This document shows, one piece after another, positions 1-6,022 of a DNA stretch of 10,196 nucleotides. The DNA comes from Synechococcales cyanobacterium PMM_0002. Its GTDB lineage: Bacteria; Cyanobacteriota; Cyanobacteriia; Elainellales; Elainellaceae. Where the stretch lies: NCBI GenBank assembly GCA_949127925.1, contig CASBQX010000125.1, positions 1 through 10,196 on the forward strand, written 5' to 3'. The translations under genes were made by a program, and so were the position numbers. Numbering within the stretch: the stretch's first letter is position 1; each line of letters opens with the position of its first letter. The notes beneath the pieces are model-generated. The model was not told the DNA's origin. It worked only from the letters and a program-made list of their open reading frames with translations, and did no database searches.

Positions 1-70
1 CAACATTGAGCGGCTAACCCCCAGCTGTTATGGCAGTATGGAGGCTAACTCGAAATGATAGCATTCTCGA

Positions 71-113
71 TAGCCACCCTACTTTCCTATGGAAACGGGG
101 TGGCTAGGTTTTT
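71..113 (+). terminator. Hairpin with T-run, probable terminator of an upstream gene
   Basis: Positions 71-79 (TAGCCACCC) pair perfectly with 98-106 (GGGTGGCTA). Inside, 83-87 (TTTCC) pairs with 91-95 (GGAAA) around a TAT loop. The stem is followed at 109-113 by five T, as in an intrinsic terminator read on the + strand. A reading frame open from the window edge stops with TGA at 56-58, so the structure may end a gene lying mostly to the left. It also lies in the leader of the gene starting at 148, so it could be an attenuator. The structure is seen; the role is inferred. Confidence 0.5.
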
Positions 114-146
114 GGGGTTTCCTCTTACCCCATGCAGGAGAACCCC
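114..146 (+). promoter_or_regulatory. Leader with alternative pairings around the ribosome binding site
   Basis: GGGGT at 114-118 can pair with ACCCC at 127-131. GGGGTT at 114-119 can instead pair with AACCCC at 141-146, which would put the AGGAG site (136-140) in the hairpin loop, directly before the ATG at 148. The two pairings exclude each other. This is seen in the sequence. Any control of translation is an inference, and short G/C runs can produce such pairings by chance. Confidence 0.25.
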
Positions 147-147
147 G

Positions 148-444
148 ATGATTGAGATGGTTAACGCGCCTATTGCCCGCAGCTTTTTGACCGATAGTGA
201 CGCTGGTGAAAGTGGTGTAGATCGCCCCTCGCCGATAATTTTGCCGCTCTACTTGCACCCTCCGGCACCCGGCCAAGAGCAGATGCGCGTCTTGCTGATT
301 AGCAGCCCCACCTGGGTAGAGGCAACCATTCACGACCTGCATGCGCGCGGATTTGCCGACACCAATGATTGGAGTAGCCTCGTGCCCGGTGCCAATCCCG
401 GTGAAGTGGTGAGCATTCTGACGCGGCGGAGACAGCGACCGTAG
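148..444 (+). CDS. Conserved cyanobacterial protein of unknown function, 98 aa
   Basis: This small soluble protein resembles an uncharacterised family I know from many cyanobacteria; no function is assigned. The N-terminal 30 residues look variable and disordered. The core starts at PSPIILPLYLHPP, continues with a GQEQMRVLLISSPTWVEAT stretch (predicted beta strand then helix), then DLHARGFADTNDWSSLVPG and a basic tail ending LTRRRQRP. There is no signal peptide, membrane segment or cysteine. I chose the ATG at 148 because AGGAG at 136-140 lies 7 nt upstream. An in-frame ATG at 55 would add 31 residues translated from the hairpin leader and lacks a comparable site. The gene stands alone on the + strand, followed by a strong hairpin at 475-503. 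The reading frame is well supported by the family resemblance; the role is unknown. Confidence 0.82.
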   Translation: MIEMVNAPIARSFLTDSDAGESGVDRPSPIILPLYLHPPAPGQEQMRVLLISSPTWVEATIHDLHARGFADTNDWSSLVPGANPGEVVSILTRRRQRP

Positions 445-474
445 GCCAAACGTGGGGCGATCGCCACAGCGCTG

Positions 475-503
475 GGCGTAGGCACACATCGCTTGCCTGC
501 GCC
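475..503 (+). other. Strong 10-bp hairpin downstream of the small conserved gene
   Basis: GGCGTAGGCA (475-484) pairs along its full length with TGCCTGCGCC (494-503), counting one G-U pair in RNA, with a 9-nt loop. It begins 30 nt after the stop at 444. No T-run follows, so it is not a textbook terminator. It may act as a 3' stabilising stem or a factor-dependent terminator. The rest of 445-575 holds one HIP1 octamer near 457 and no convincing gene. Confidence 0.4.
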
Positions 504-575
504 GATCCGGCATCGCCCTCAACTGTGGAAACCGGGCGACTCAACGCTGCCATATCCGCAAAAGTGGAATGCTCC

Positions 576-760
576 CGCTAGCCGCCTACTGTGTACACAC
601 AAGTCTTCTGATCTGGCCTCGACTGGGTTTGATCCCCCCTAACCCCCCTTAAAAAAGGGGGAACCGGATTCAAAGTCCCCCTTTTTAAGGGGGATTTAGG
701 GGGATCTCGCAGTACGTTGATACCTTGTTCGAGATGTGTGTACACGTTAGCGCTAGCCGC
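576..760. mobile_element. MITE-like element with 15-bp inverted ends and 10-bp flanking repeats
   Basis: The direct repeat CGCTAGCCGC occurs exactly at 576-585 and 751-760. Immediately inside are inverted ends: CTACTGTGTACACAC at 586-600, and at 736-750 a sequence whose complement is CTAACGTGTACACAC (13 of 15 identical). The 165-bp interior has no coding sequence and carries a large palindrome at 631-706. Short length, terminal inverted repeats and an abutting duplication are what a non-autonomous miniature transposable element shows. No transposase is in the window, so the mobilising family is unknown. The GCTAGC core of the direct repeat is itself palindromic, which weakens the duplication argument somewhat. 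The element lies about 70 bp upstream of dapL and could affect its transcription. Confidence 0.5.
631..706. repeat. Large C/G-rich inverted repeat of a cyanobacterial dispersed type
   Basis: The arm at 631-662 is matched, with a few mismatches or single-base gaps, by the reverse complement of 676-706. Both begin GATCCCCC and contain CCCCCTTAAAAA followed by GGGGG. The loop is about 13 nt. Each arm is also partly self-complementary (C-run, AT core, G-run), so the DNA or RNA can fold as one long hairpin or as two smaller ones. Repeats of this kind recur in many cyanobacterial genomes. That comes from memory of the family, not from a search here. Confidence 0.75.
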
Positions 761-761
761 T

Positions 762-846
762 AGGTCTAACCATGCCGCAAACTCGCGGTAAGCTGAGTTG
801 AAGACCTCTGACGATCCAGACGATGGCGACCTATGGCGACTATTAA
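762..846 (+). promoter_or_regulatory. dapL leader with two tiny upstream reading frames
   Basis: ATG at 772 opens a 9-codon frame ending at TGA 799-801. ATG at 823 opens a 7-codon frame (MATYGDY) ending at TAA 844-846, which overlaps the dapL start out of frame. The second arises because ATGGCGAC occurs twice, at 823-830 and 833-840, exactly 10 bp apart. AGGTCT (762-767) and AGACCT (802-807) form a 6-bp inverted repeat around inner short stems. No convincing Shine-Dalgarno site precedes any of these ATGs. No clear sigma-70 promoter is visible; TTGATA at 717-722 has no good -10 partner. Confidence 0.25.
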
Positions 847-2068
847 CGACAACTACCTCAAACTGAAAGCGGGCTACCTATTTCCTGAAATTGCGCGGCG
901 GGTGAATGCCTTTGCCGATGCCAACCCCGATGCCAACGTGATCCGCTTGGGGATTGGCGATGTCACGGAGCCGCTGCCAGCTGCGTGCCGTGCTGCCATG
1001 ATTCAGGCCGTTGAGGATATGGGCGATCGCGCTACCTTCAAAGGCTATGGCCCAGAGCAGGGCTATGCTTGGCTGCGAGAGGCGATCGCCACCCACGATT
1101 TCCAGGCGCGGGGCTGTGACATTAGCGCCGATGAAATTTTTGTATCCGATGGGTCTAAGTGCGACTGCGGCAATATTTTGGATATCTTTGGCAGCGATAA
1201 TGCGATCGCCGTTACCGATCCGGTGTATCCCGTCTATGTCGATACCAACGTCATGGCGGGGCACACGGGAGATGCCAACGAACAGGGCGAGTATGGCGGG
1301 CTAGTCTACTTGCCAATTACCGCCGAAAATAACTTCACCGCGCCGCTGCCGACTCAAAAAGTAGACCTAATCTACCTTTGCTTTCCTAACAACCCCACCG
1401 GAGCCACCGCCAGCCGCGAACACCTGCAAGCGTGGGTAGACTATGCCCGCGCCAACGGCTCGATCATCTTCTTTGACGCTGCCTACGAAGCATTTATTAC
1501 CGACCCTAGCATCCCTCATTCTATTTTTGAGATTGCAGGCGCACGCGAGTGTGCGATCGAGTTTCGCTCATTTTCCAAAAATGCCGGGTTCACCGGAACT
1601 CGCTGCGCCCTGACCGTTGTACCCAAAACCCTGACGGGCAAAGCCGCAGACGGATCTGACGTGGAGCTGTGGAAGCTGTGGAATCGGCGACAATCGACCA
1701 AATTCAACGGCGTGTCATACATTGTGCAACGGGGGGCTGAAGCGGTTTATTCGCCAGACGGGCAAGCCCAAACGCGGGCGCTAATCGACTTCTATATGGA
1801 AAACGCCCGCATCATTCGCGAACAGCTAACCGCCGCTGGACTCCAGGTCTACGGCGGCACCAATGCCCCCTACGTCTGGGTCAAAACGCCCCACGGCCTA
1901 TCGAGCTGGGACTTTTTTGATAAGCTGCTGCATACCTGCAACGTGGTGGGCACTCCTGGTTCAGGCTTCGGTGCTGCTGGTGAAGGCTATTTCCGGATTT
2001 CAGCGTTCAACAGTCGCGCCAATGTTGAAGCGGCGATGACGCGCATTACCTCTACCTTCAGAGCATGA
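833..2068 (+). CDS. dapL: LL-diaminopimelate aminotransferase (DapL)
   Basis: This 411-residue PLP enzyme (fold type I, class I/II aminotransferase) transfers an amino group from glutamate to tetrahydrodipicolinate, giving LL-diaminopimelate for lysine and peptidoglycan. This is the one-step route used by cyanobacteria, plants and chlamydiae. Visible marks are GDVTEPLP (42-49), GYGPEQGYAWLREAI (71-85), FPNNPTG (184-190), DAAYEAF (215-221), the PLP lysine K249 in SFSKNAGFTGTRCA, and the substrate-carboxylate arginine R388 in GYFRIS. Length and N-terminus (MATINDNYLKLKAGYLFPEI) fit full-length DapL. The ATG at 833 is chosen on that match; the ATG at 823 is out of frame, and no strong ribosome site is present. 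The gene is monocistronic, ends 32 nt before the shared hairpin terminator, and converges on the polysaccharide export gene. It contains three HIP1 octamers. The identification is secure. Confidence 0.96.
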   Translation: MATINDNYLKLKAGYLFPEIARRVNAFADANPDANVIRLGIGDVTEPLPAACRAAMIQAVEDMGDRATFKGYGPEQGYAWLREAIATHDFQARGCDISADEIFVSDGSKCDCGNILDIFGSDNAIAVTDPVYPVYVDTNVMAGHTGDANEQGEYGGLVYLPITAENNFTAPLPTQKVDLIYLCFPNNPTGATASREHLQAWVDYARANGSIIFFDAAYEAFITDPSIPHSIFEIAGARECAIEFRSFSKNAGFTGTRCALTVVPKTLTGKAADGSDVELWKLWNRRQSTKFNGVSYIVQRGAEAVYSPDGQAQTRALIDFYMENARIIREQLTAAGLQVYGGTNAPYVWVKTPHGLSSWDFFDKLLHTCNVVGTPGSGFGAAGEGYFRISAFNSRANVEAAMTRITSTFRA

Positions 2069-2099
2069 TCCTTTAGATCATCAGTATGGGTCACACTCA

Positions 2100-2131
2100 A
2101 AGTCCCTCTGCCAAAACTGTCAGAGGGACTT
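2100..2131. terminator. Shared hairpin terminator between convergent genes
   Basis: AAGTCCCTCTG (2100-2110) pairs perfectly with CAGAGGGACTT (2121-2131) across a 10-nt loop. It lies between the stop of dapL (2068) and the stop of the minus-strand export gene (2151), so it can serve both. Neither side has a proper T-run, so termination strength is uncertain. The convergent position and perfect 11-bp stem make the role likely. Confidence 0.7.
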
Positions 2132-2150
2132 GCCTGGAGTTGGCGGTTTC

Positions 2151-3218
2151 CTAAAGGCCGAATATCCGCAGGAAGCTTCCGAGCGGGCTGAGAACCCGAC
2201 TGGCACCATCTAAAAAGACAGCCGAGCCTTTTTTGGGCACCATGACCACATCACCTTCCTGGATTTGATAGGTGTCGGTTAAGTTGCGCAGGTCAATTTC
2301 TTGCTGCTCCACGACGCCTTGGTCATTCAGCCGCACAAACTGCACCCGAGACATGCGGGCATCGACCGTGGGGCCACCCGCGATCGCCACCGCACTCGAA
2401 ATGGAGCTGTTGGGCGGAACATCAACTTCTCCAGGGTTGACCACTTCACCCACCACCCGCACCCGCACCGTAACAGGGGCAAGGCTAGAGCGGGCAATCA
2501 ACCGCCGATCGAGAGTGGCATCATCTGCTAGCCGAGGAATAAAGATCGAATCGCCGTCTTGCAGTACCAGATCAGGGGATGCCGTGTCTGATCCAATCGA
2601 ATTCCATAGGTTAACGGTGAGCGGGGCATTGGCGTTATTGGAGCCAGCTCGGCGCAGCACAACCTGCTGAATGTCGGCGTAGCGGGTAATGCCCCCGGCT
2701 TGAATCAAAGCACTCGTGACCGTCGGCGTTTCTTGAGCATTGTTGTTGCCAGTGGCGGTGGTGAGGCTGCGTAGTCTCACGGGGCCGGGACGCTGCACTT
2801 CTCCGGCCACATTCACCGTCACGGGGCGCAGGGTGGTGAGCGTAACGGTGGCTACCGGGTTGACCAGATACTCGCGCAACTGGGCTTCTAACTCGCGGGC
2901 AAACTGATCAGGCGATCGCCCCGCCGCAGGCACCGCACCGATTAACGGCAAAATCACGGTTCCATCCGACAAGATCACTTTATTGGCGGTAAACTCTTCG
3001 TAGTCGTAGACCGTAATCCCAATCCCGTCACCCGGTCCCATGATGTAGTCAGGATGGATAACCGTCGTATTTTGAGGTGCCGAACGAGCCGTCCGGGTAG
3101 AGGCATAGGGCTGGTACCCATCTTGGGCAACGGCAGGCGCAATTGCAGAGGCGGCTCCTAGCAGCACTAGCAATGCTACAGAATGACGCACGTTTAGGAA
3201 TTCAGGCAAATAGGGCAT
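2151..3218 (-). CDS. wza: Wza-type polysaccharide export protein with SLBB domains
   Basis: This 355-residue protein should form the outer-membrane and periplasmic channel for capsule or exopolysaccharide export, docking onto the Wzc-like partner encoded upstream. Residues 1-31 look like a Sec signal peptide: a hydrophobic run VALLVLLGAASAIAPAVA with an AVA|Q cleavage site. No lipobox cysteine is present, unlike E. coli Wza. Residues about 54-131 match the poly_export domain (YIMGPGDGIGITVYDYEEF, then SDGTVILPLIG). Two SLBB-type beta-grasp regions follow at about 132-230 (VTVNVAGEVQRPG ... DGDSIFIP) and 250-330 (VRVRVVGEVVNPGEV ... EGDVVMVP). The short hydrophobic C-terminus (SFLRIFGL) may insert in the outer membrane. 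No Shine-Dalgarno site is evident, but no other Met fits. The gene follows wzc by 147 nt on the same strand, so co-transcription is likely. The family assignment is strong; the polymer is unknown. Confidence 0.92.
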   Translation of the reverse strand: MPYLPEFLNVRHSVALLVLLGAASAIAPAVAQDGYQPYASTRTARSAPQNTTVIHPDYIMGPGDGIGITVYDYEEFTANKVILSDGTVILPLIGAVPAAGRSPDQFARELEAQLREYLVNPVATVTLTTLRPVTVNVAGEVQRPGPVRLRSLTTATGNNNAQETPTVTSALIQAGGITRYADIQQVVLRRAGSNNANAPLTVNLWNSIGSDTASPDLVLQDGDSIFIPRLADDATLDRRLIARSSLAPVTVRVRVVGEVVNPGEVDVPPNSSISSAVAIAGGPTVDARMSRVQFVRLNDQGVVEQQEIDLRNLTDTYQIQEGDVVMVPKKGSAVFLDGASRVLSPLGSFLRIFGL

Positions 3219-3279
3219 AGGTGCAACGCTAAAGTTAAGGCTAAGGTCAACACAACGCAGTCAGCAGGCAGACAAGCAG

Positions 3280-3305
3280 ATCCAACAGCCAGCCAACTGC
3301 TGGAT
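3280..3305 (-). other. Imperfect hairpin in the wzc-wza intergenic gap
   Basis: ATCCAACAG (3280-3288) pairs at eight of nine positions with CTGCTGGAT (3297-3305) over an 8-nt loop. It lies in the 147-nt spacer after the wzc stop and before the wza start. No T-run follows on either strand, so it is not a clear terminator. An intercistronic stability or processing element is possible. No separate wza promoter could be recognised in the spacer. Confidence 0.25.
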
Positions 3306-3365
3306 TTAGCCAGCCGCTGATTGAAGATGGCCATCGGGCGATTGAGCCATACCGATTCTCGAACC

Positions 3366-5594
3366 CTAGGGTTTTCTCATCCCACTTCGAGCTGCCGCCA
3401 ACGCTCTTGCATCAACTGCCGAGCTGGCTGGTAACGCTTGGCGACCAGACTGATATTCTCTGGAATAGTAGAAGTAGCTGTCGGGTTCGTTTCTGACGTC
3501 TACTCCATTTGCCACGATGCCCAACACTTTTTGACCCGATTGTGCCAGAAACTCTCTAGCAGCAGTGGCGCTAGCGGTATCGACGACTCCTGGCCTAACT
3601 ACTAGCAAAATGCCGTCAACCATTTTGCCAAGAACGGCTGCATCAATCGTTCCAGATAGCGGTGGAGTGTCAAACACCACAAAATCGTACTCTTGCGAGA
3701 ATGCATCAATCAAAGATGCCATCCGGTTGGAGTCGAGAATAGCCGCTGGGTTGGGCGGAATCACGCCCGCCGTGAGTACGTCCAGATTTGGCATGACGGG
3801 GTGCACAACCGACTGAAAGGCTGTCTGATCAACGAGAACGTTACTCAAACCGGGTGAATTGGTTACATCCCAAGCGTGATGCTGCATTGGATGGCGCATG
3901 TCGGCATCCACTAACAGCACCCGACTACCCAATTGGGCGATCGCGGCTGCTAAGTTAGCAGAAACTTCCGACTTGCCTTCACGCGGAGCCGAACTGGTCA
4001 CCACCAATGCTTTGATCTCTTTGTCAGAACTCAAAAACTTCAGATTGGCTTGCAGCATCTGAAACGCTTCATTGACCGGAGATTCTGGACAATCTCTCGA
4101 CACCACCCGAGGGATGGAGCGGTCTAGCTCGCTCGTATGTTTGACCTTGCCACAGCGGCTAAAGGCTGGGATCACACCCAGTAAAGTGTAGCCAAACAGC
4201 TCTTTGGCCTCTCTGACAGTTTTGAGCGATTTGTCTACCAGATCAAGCGCAAAGGCAGTCGCAATCCCTGCTAGCAGACCGACAATGCCGCCTAACATTA
4301 AGTTGAGGGGCTTTTTAGGGCTGATGGGAAACTCGGGTGGCAGGGCTGGAGAAATCAGGCGGGCATTGCCGACATCCTGATTCTCTGACACCTGAATTTC
4401 TTGTAGCCGCGTTAGCAGCGTTTCGTAGGTGGTTTGAGCCGCTTGGAGCTGTCGATCGAGCTGCCGTTGGGCTTGCTCTAAGCGGGGTAATGCGCTTGCC
4501 CTAGCTCGGTAAGACGCCTCAGTCCCTGCCAGCGTGCGCACTTGGCGATCTAACCCAGAGCGCTCTGCTTCTGCCTGCACGAAGTTGGCAATCACGCCTC
4601 GTTCCACATCACCAATCTGCAAATCTCCTAGAGAAACTGCACCCTGGTTACCCAAAATTTCGCCAACGCGCGATCGCAGCGACGTGTTCAGAGCGGCTGC
4701 CTTTCGTTCTTGATTAGCAATCGTGGGATGTTTCTGCTGATAACGAGTTCGGCTAACCGCCAGTTCGCTTTGAGCCTGCTGCAACTGCAACAAAATATCT
4801 TGAACTCCAGCCGCTTGGCTGAGGGAGCTAATGGCTAAAGCTTGCTCAGAACTCATCCCCAGCTGATTTTGGAGCACGGCTACCCGAGCACTAGCATCGC
4901 CATACCGGGCTTGAGCCTGCGCCAGTTGGGTTTGCAAATCGGCAATCACCCTAACCGCAGATGTGGCTTCTTCAGGCAGCGCCACTACGCCATTGCTTTC
5001 CTTAAACTGCCGCAGAGCAGACTCTGCCTCAATGACAGCAGCCTCCATCCTAGGTAGCTGCTCTCCAATAAACTCACGCGCTTGGCCTGCTTCTTTTCGC
5101 TTATCGGCAATCGTTTGCTGCGTGTAAGCAGTGGCCACCTCATTGACCACCGATGCGGCCACCTCTGGGTCAGTTGCCTGATAAATAATCCGCAGTACGT
5201 CGGTGCCGCCTACAGGTCTAACGGTCAAACTACTTTGAAAATCTCTAGGATCTAGAGGCTTACCCGCCTCATCTTCAAGTTTTAAGGACCTGATGACACG
5301 CTGCGCTACGGGTAAGGAGCGAACGACTTCTGCCTGCGTGGTCAAAGGGCTGCTTCGCGCATCTAGTGCCTGCAATTCTTGAGAGTTGTCGGTTAGACCA
5401 ATCAAGGCAGTCTGAGGATTCAGCTTAACTAAAGTCCTGGCTTCCGCTTCATACAAGGGTTTTTGCGTTATGGTGATCAACGCGGAAAGTGCTACGACAA
5501 GCCCACACACGCCTGTTGCAGGCAACCAACGCCGCTTCAAAACGAGCCAATATTTCTGCAAATCCACTTCTTCAGGTTTTTGTTGTAATTCCAT
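3366..5594 (-). CDS. wzc: Wzc-type polysaccharide co-polymerase and BY tyrosine autokinase
   Basis: This 742-residue inner-membrane protein is the bidomain (PCP-2a) kind that controls polymer length and export and phosphorylates itself on tyrosine. It has an N-terminal Wzz segment (about 8-100) and TM1 at about 26-44. A long periplasmic coiled-coil region rich in Gln, Ala and Arg (about 155-405) follows, then the proline motif SPALPPEFPISPKKP before TM2 (about 431-450). The cytoplasmic BY-kinase domain shows Walker A SSAPREGKSEV (534-544), Walker A' VLLVDADMRHP (559-569), PPNPAAIL (613-620), Walker B FVVFDTPP (638-645), and a C-terminal tyrosine cluster YFYYSREY (Y707, Y709, Y710, Y714). I start at the ATG at 5594 because AAGGG lies 7 nt upstream on the coding strand. 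An in-frame ATG at 5633 would add 13 unlikely residues. It is transcribed toward wza. The identification is strong; no cognate phosphatase is in the window. Confidence 0.94.
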   Translation of the reverse strand: MELQQKPEEVDLQKYWLVLKRRWLPATGVCGLVVALSALITITQKPLYEAEARTLVKLNPQTALIGLTDNSQELQALDARSSPLTTQAEVVRSLPVAQRVIRSLKLEDEAGKPLDPRDFQSSLTVRPVGGTDVLRIIYQATDPEVAASVVNEVATAYTQQTIADKRKEAGQAREFIGEQLPRMEAAVIEAESALRQFKESNGVVALPEEATSAVRVIADLQTQLAQAQARYGDASARVAVLQNQLGMSSEQALAISSLSQAAGVQDILLQLQQAQSELAVSRTRYQQKHPTIANQERKAAALNTSLRSRVGEILGNQGAVSLGDLQIGDVERGVIANFVQAEAERSGLDRQVRTLAGTEASYRARASALPRLEQAQRQLDRQLQAAQTTYETLLTRLQEIQVSENQDVGNARLISPALPPEFPISPKKPLNLMLGGIVGLLAGIATAFALDLVDKSLKTVREAKELFGYTLLGVIPAFSRCGKVKHTSELDRSIPRVVSRDCPESPVNEAFQMLQANLKFLSSDKEIKALVVTSSAPREGKSEVSANLAAAIAQLGSRVLLVDADMRHPMQHHAWDVTNSPGLSNVLVDQTAFQSVVHPVMPNLDVLTAGVIPPNPAAILDSNRMASLIDAFSQEYDFVVFDTPPLSGTIDAAVLGKMVDGILLVVRPGVVDTASATAAREFLAQSGQKVLGIVANGVDVRNEPDSYFYYSREYQSGRQALPASSAVDARALAAARSGMRKP

Positions 5595-5702
5595 AGCACC
5601 GCCCTTAAGTCTCAAGAAGATGGCCCTAGTCAAGCCTCACACTGCACACAAATACCATTACTAATAGACAGAAGATTATGCGGTATTCACTGGATTATCT
5701 TT

Positions 5703-5752
5703 AAAGGCTGGGTGAAGTTTACTGCCTTTAGATAAAGGCCATATGAAGTTTA
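5703..5752 (-). promoter_or_regulatory. Operator-like direct repeat and palindrome upstream of wzc
   Basis: Two 19-bp copies of AAAGGC-N4-TGAAGTTTA lie at 5703-5721 and 5734-5752 (15 of 19 identical; the four differences fall in the N4). Their 31-bp period is about three helical turns. Between and overlapping them is GCCTTTAGATAAAGGC (5724-5739), a palindrome with perfect 7-bp arms, so the AAAGGC half-site appears three times in alternating orientation. The block is 109-158 nt upstream of the wzc ATG. Phased direct repeats of this sort are typical sites for response regulators or other dimeric factors. The regulator is not identifiable from this window. Confidence 0.45.
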
Positions 5753-5874
5753 TAAACTATTCAAACTAATACCTTGACAAAATAATGCAGCGAGCTTTTT
5801 ATATCCTACATAAATTATGTTCTGGCTCTTGTTTTCAGTAAAAATGCAGAGTTACTAGACATTAGTTTTTAGAT

Positions 5875-5880
5875 ATTATA
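5875..5880 (-). promoter_or_regulatory. Candidate -10 element for the wzc-wza transcript
   Basis: A perfect TATAAT reads on the minus strand at 5880-5875, between the lyase terminator and wzc. No recognisable -35 box sits 16-18 nt upstream, so it would have to be an activator-dependent or -35-less promoter. It would give a leader of about 275 nt that includes the repeat block at 5703-5752. A closer alternative (TTGTCA at 5780-5775 with TATAAA at 5754-5749) has a 20-nt spacer, which is too long. The rest of 5595-5950 is AT-rich and shows no gene. Confidence 0.22.
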
Positions 5881-5949
5881 GTCTCTCATTTTAAATTTGC
5901 TCTACTTGATTCAGCCACCGAGAGCCTCTGGCCTAAGGGCAAAGAGAAA

Positions 5950-5981
5950 ATAGAAAAAAGTGCGCCCCTTTTGGGACGCAC
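5950..5981 (-). terminator. Rho-independent terminator of the lyase gene
   Basis: GTGCG (5960-5964) pairs with CGCAC (5977-5981), and CCC (5966-5968) with GGG (5973-5975), around a TTTT loop with one internal mismatch. Read on the minus strand, the stem is followed directly by six T and then CTAT (5959-5950). It lies about 40 nt after the stop of the 842-residue gene. This is a classical intrinsic terminator and it separates that gene from the wzc-wza unit. Confidence 0.85.
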
Positions 5982-6022
5982 CTCACCGCAATTGAATAGG
6001 CTAAACTCGACTGACTTTGAAT

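Noticed and set aside
2..58. Open frame from the window edge to TGA at 56-58 on the + strand (18 codons), possible tail of an upstream gene
   Set aside because: It is too short to recognise and an open stretch of this length is common by chance. The following hairpin makes it possible, so it is noted with that terminator only.
79..522. 147-codon minus-strand frame over the small conserved gene
   Set aside because: It is antisense to a gene with a good ribosome site and family resemblance. Its product is rich in Arg, Pro and His with no recognisable motif.
878..1264. 128-codon minus-strand frame inside dapL
   Set aside because: It is wholly inside and antisense to a secure gene, with no family resemblance and no ribosome site.
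2272..2670. 132-codon plus-strand frame inside the Wza-like gene
   Set aside because: It is a Ser/Thr/Arg-rich shadow of the coding strand, fully inside a gene with clear SLBB motifs.
5774..5805. TTGACA on the + strand at 5774-5779 with a TATATC 20 nt later
   Set aside because: The spacing is too long and no + strand gene follows; the stretch runs into the antisense of the lyase gene.
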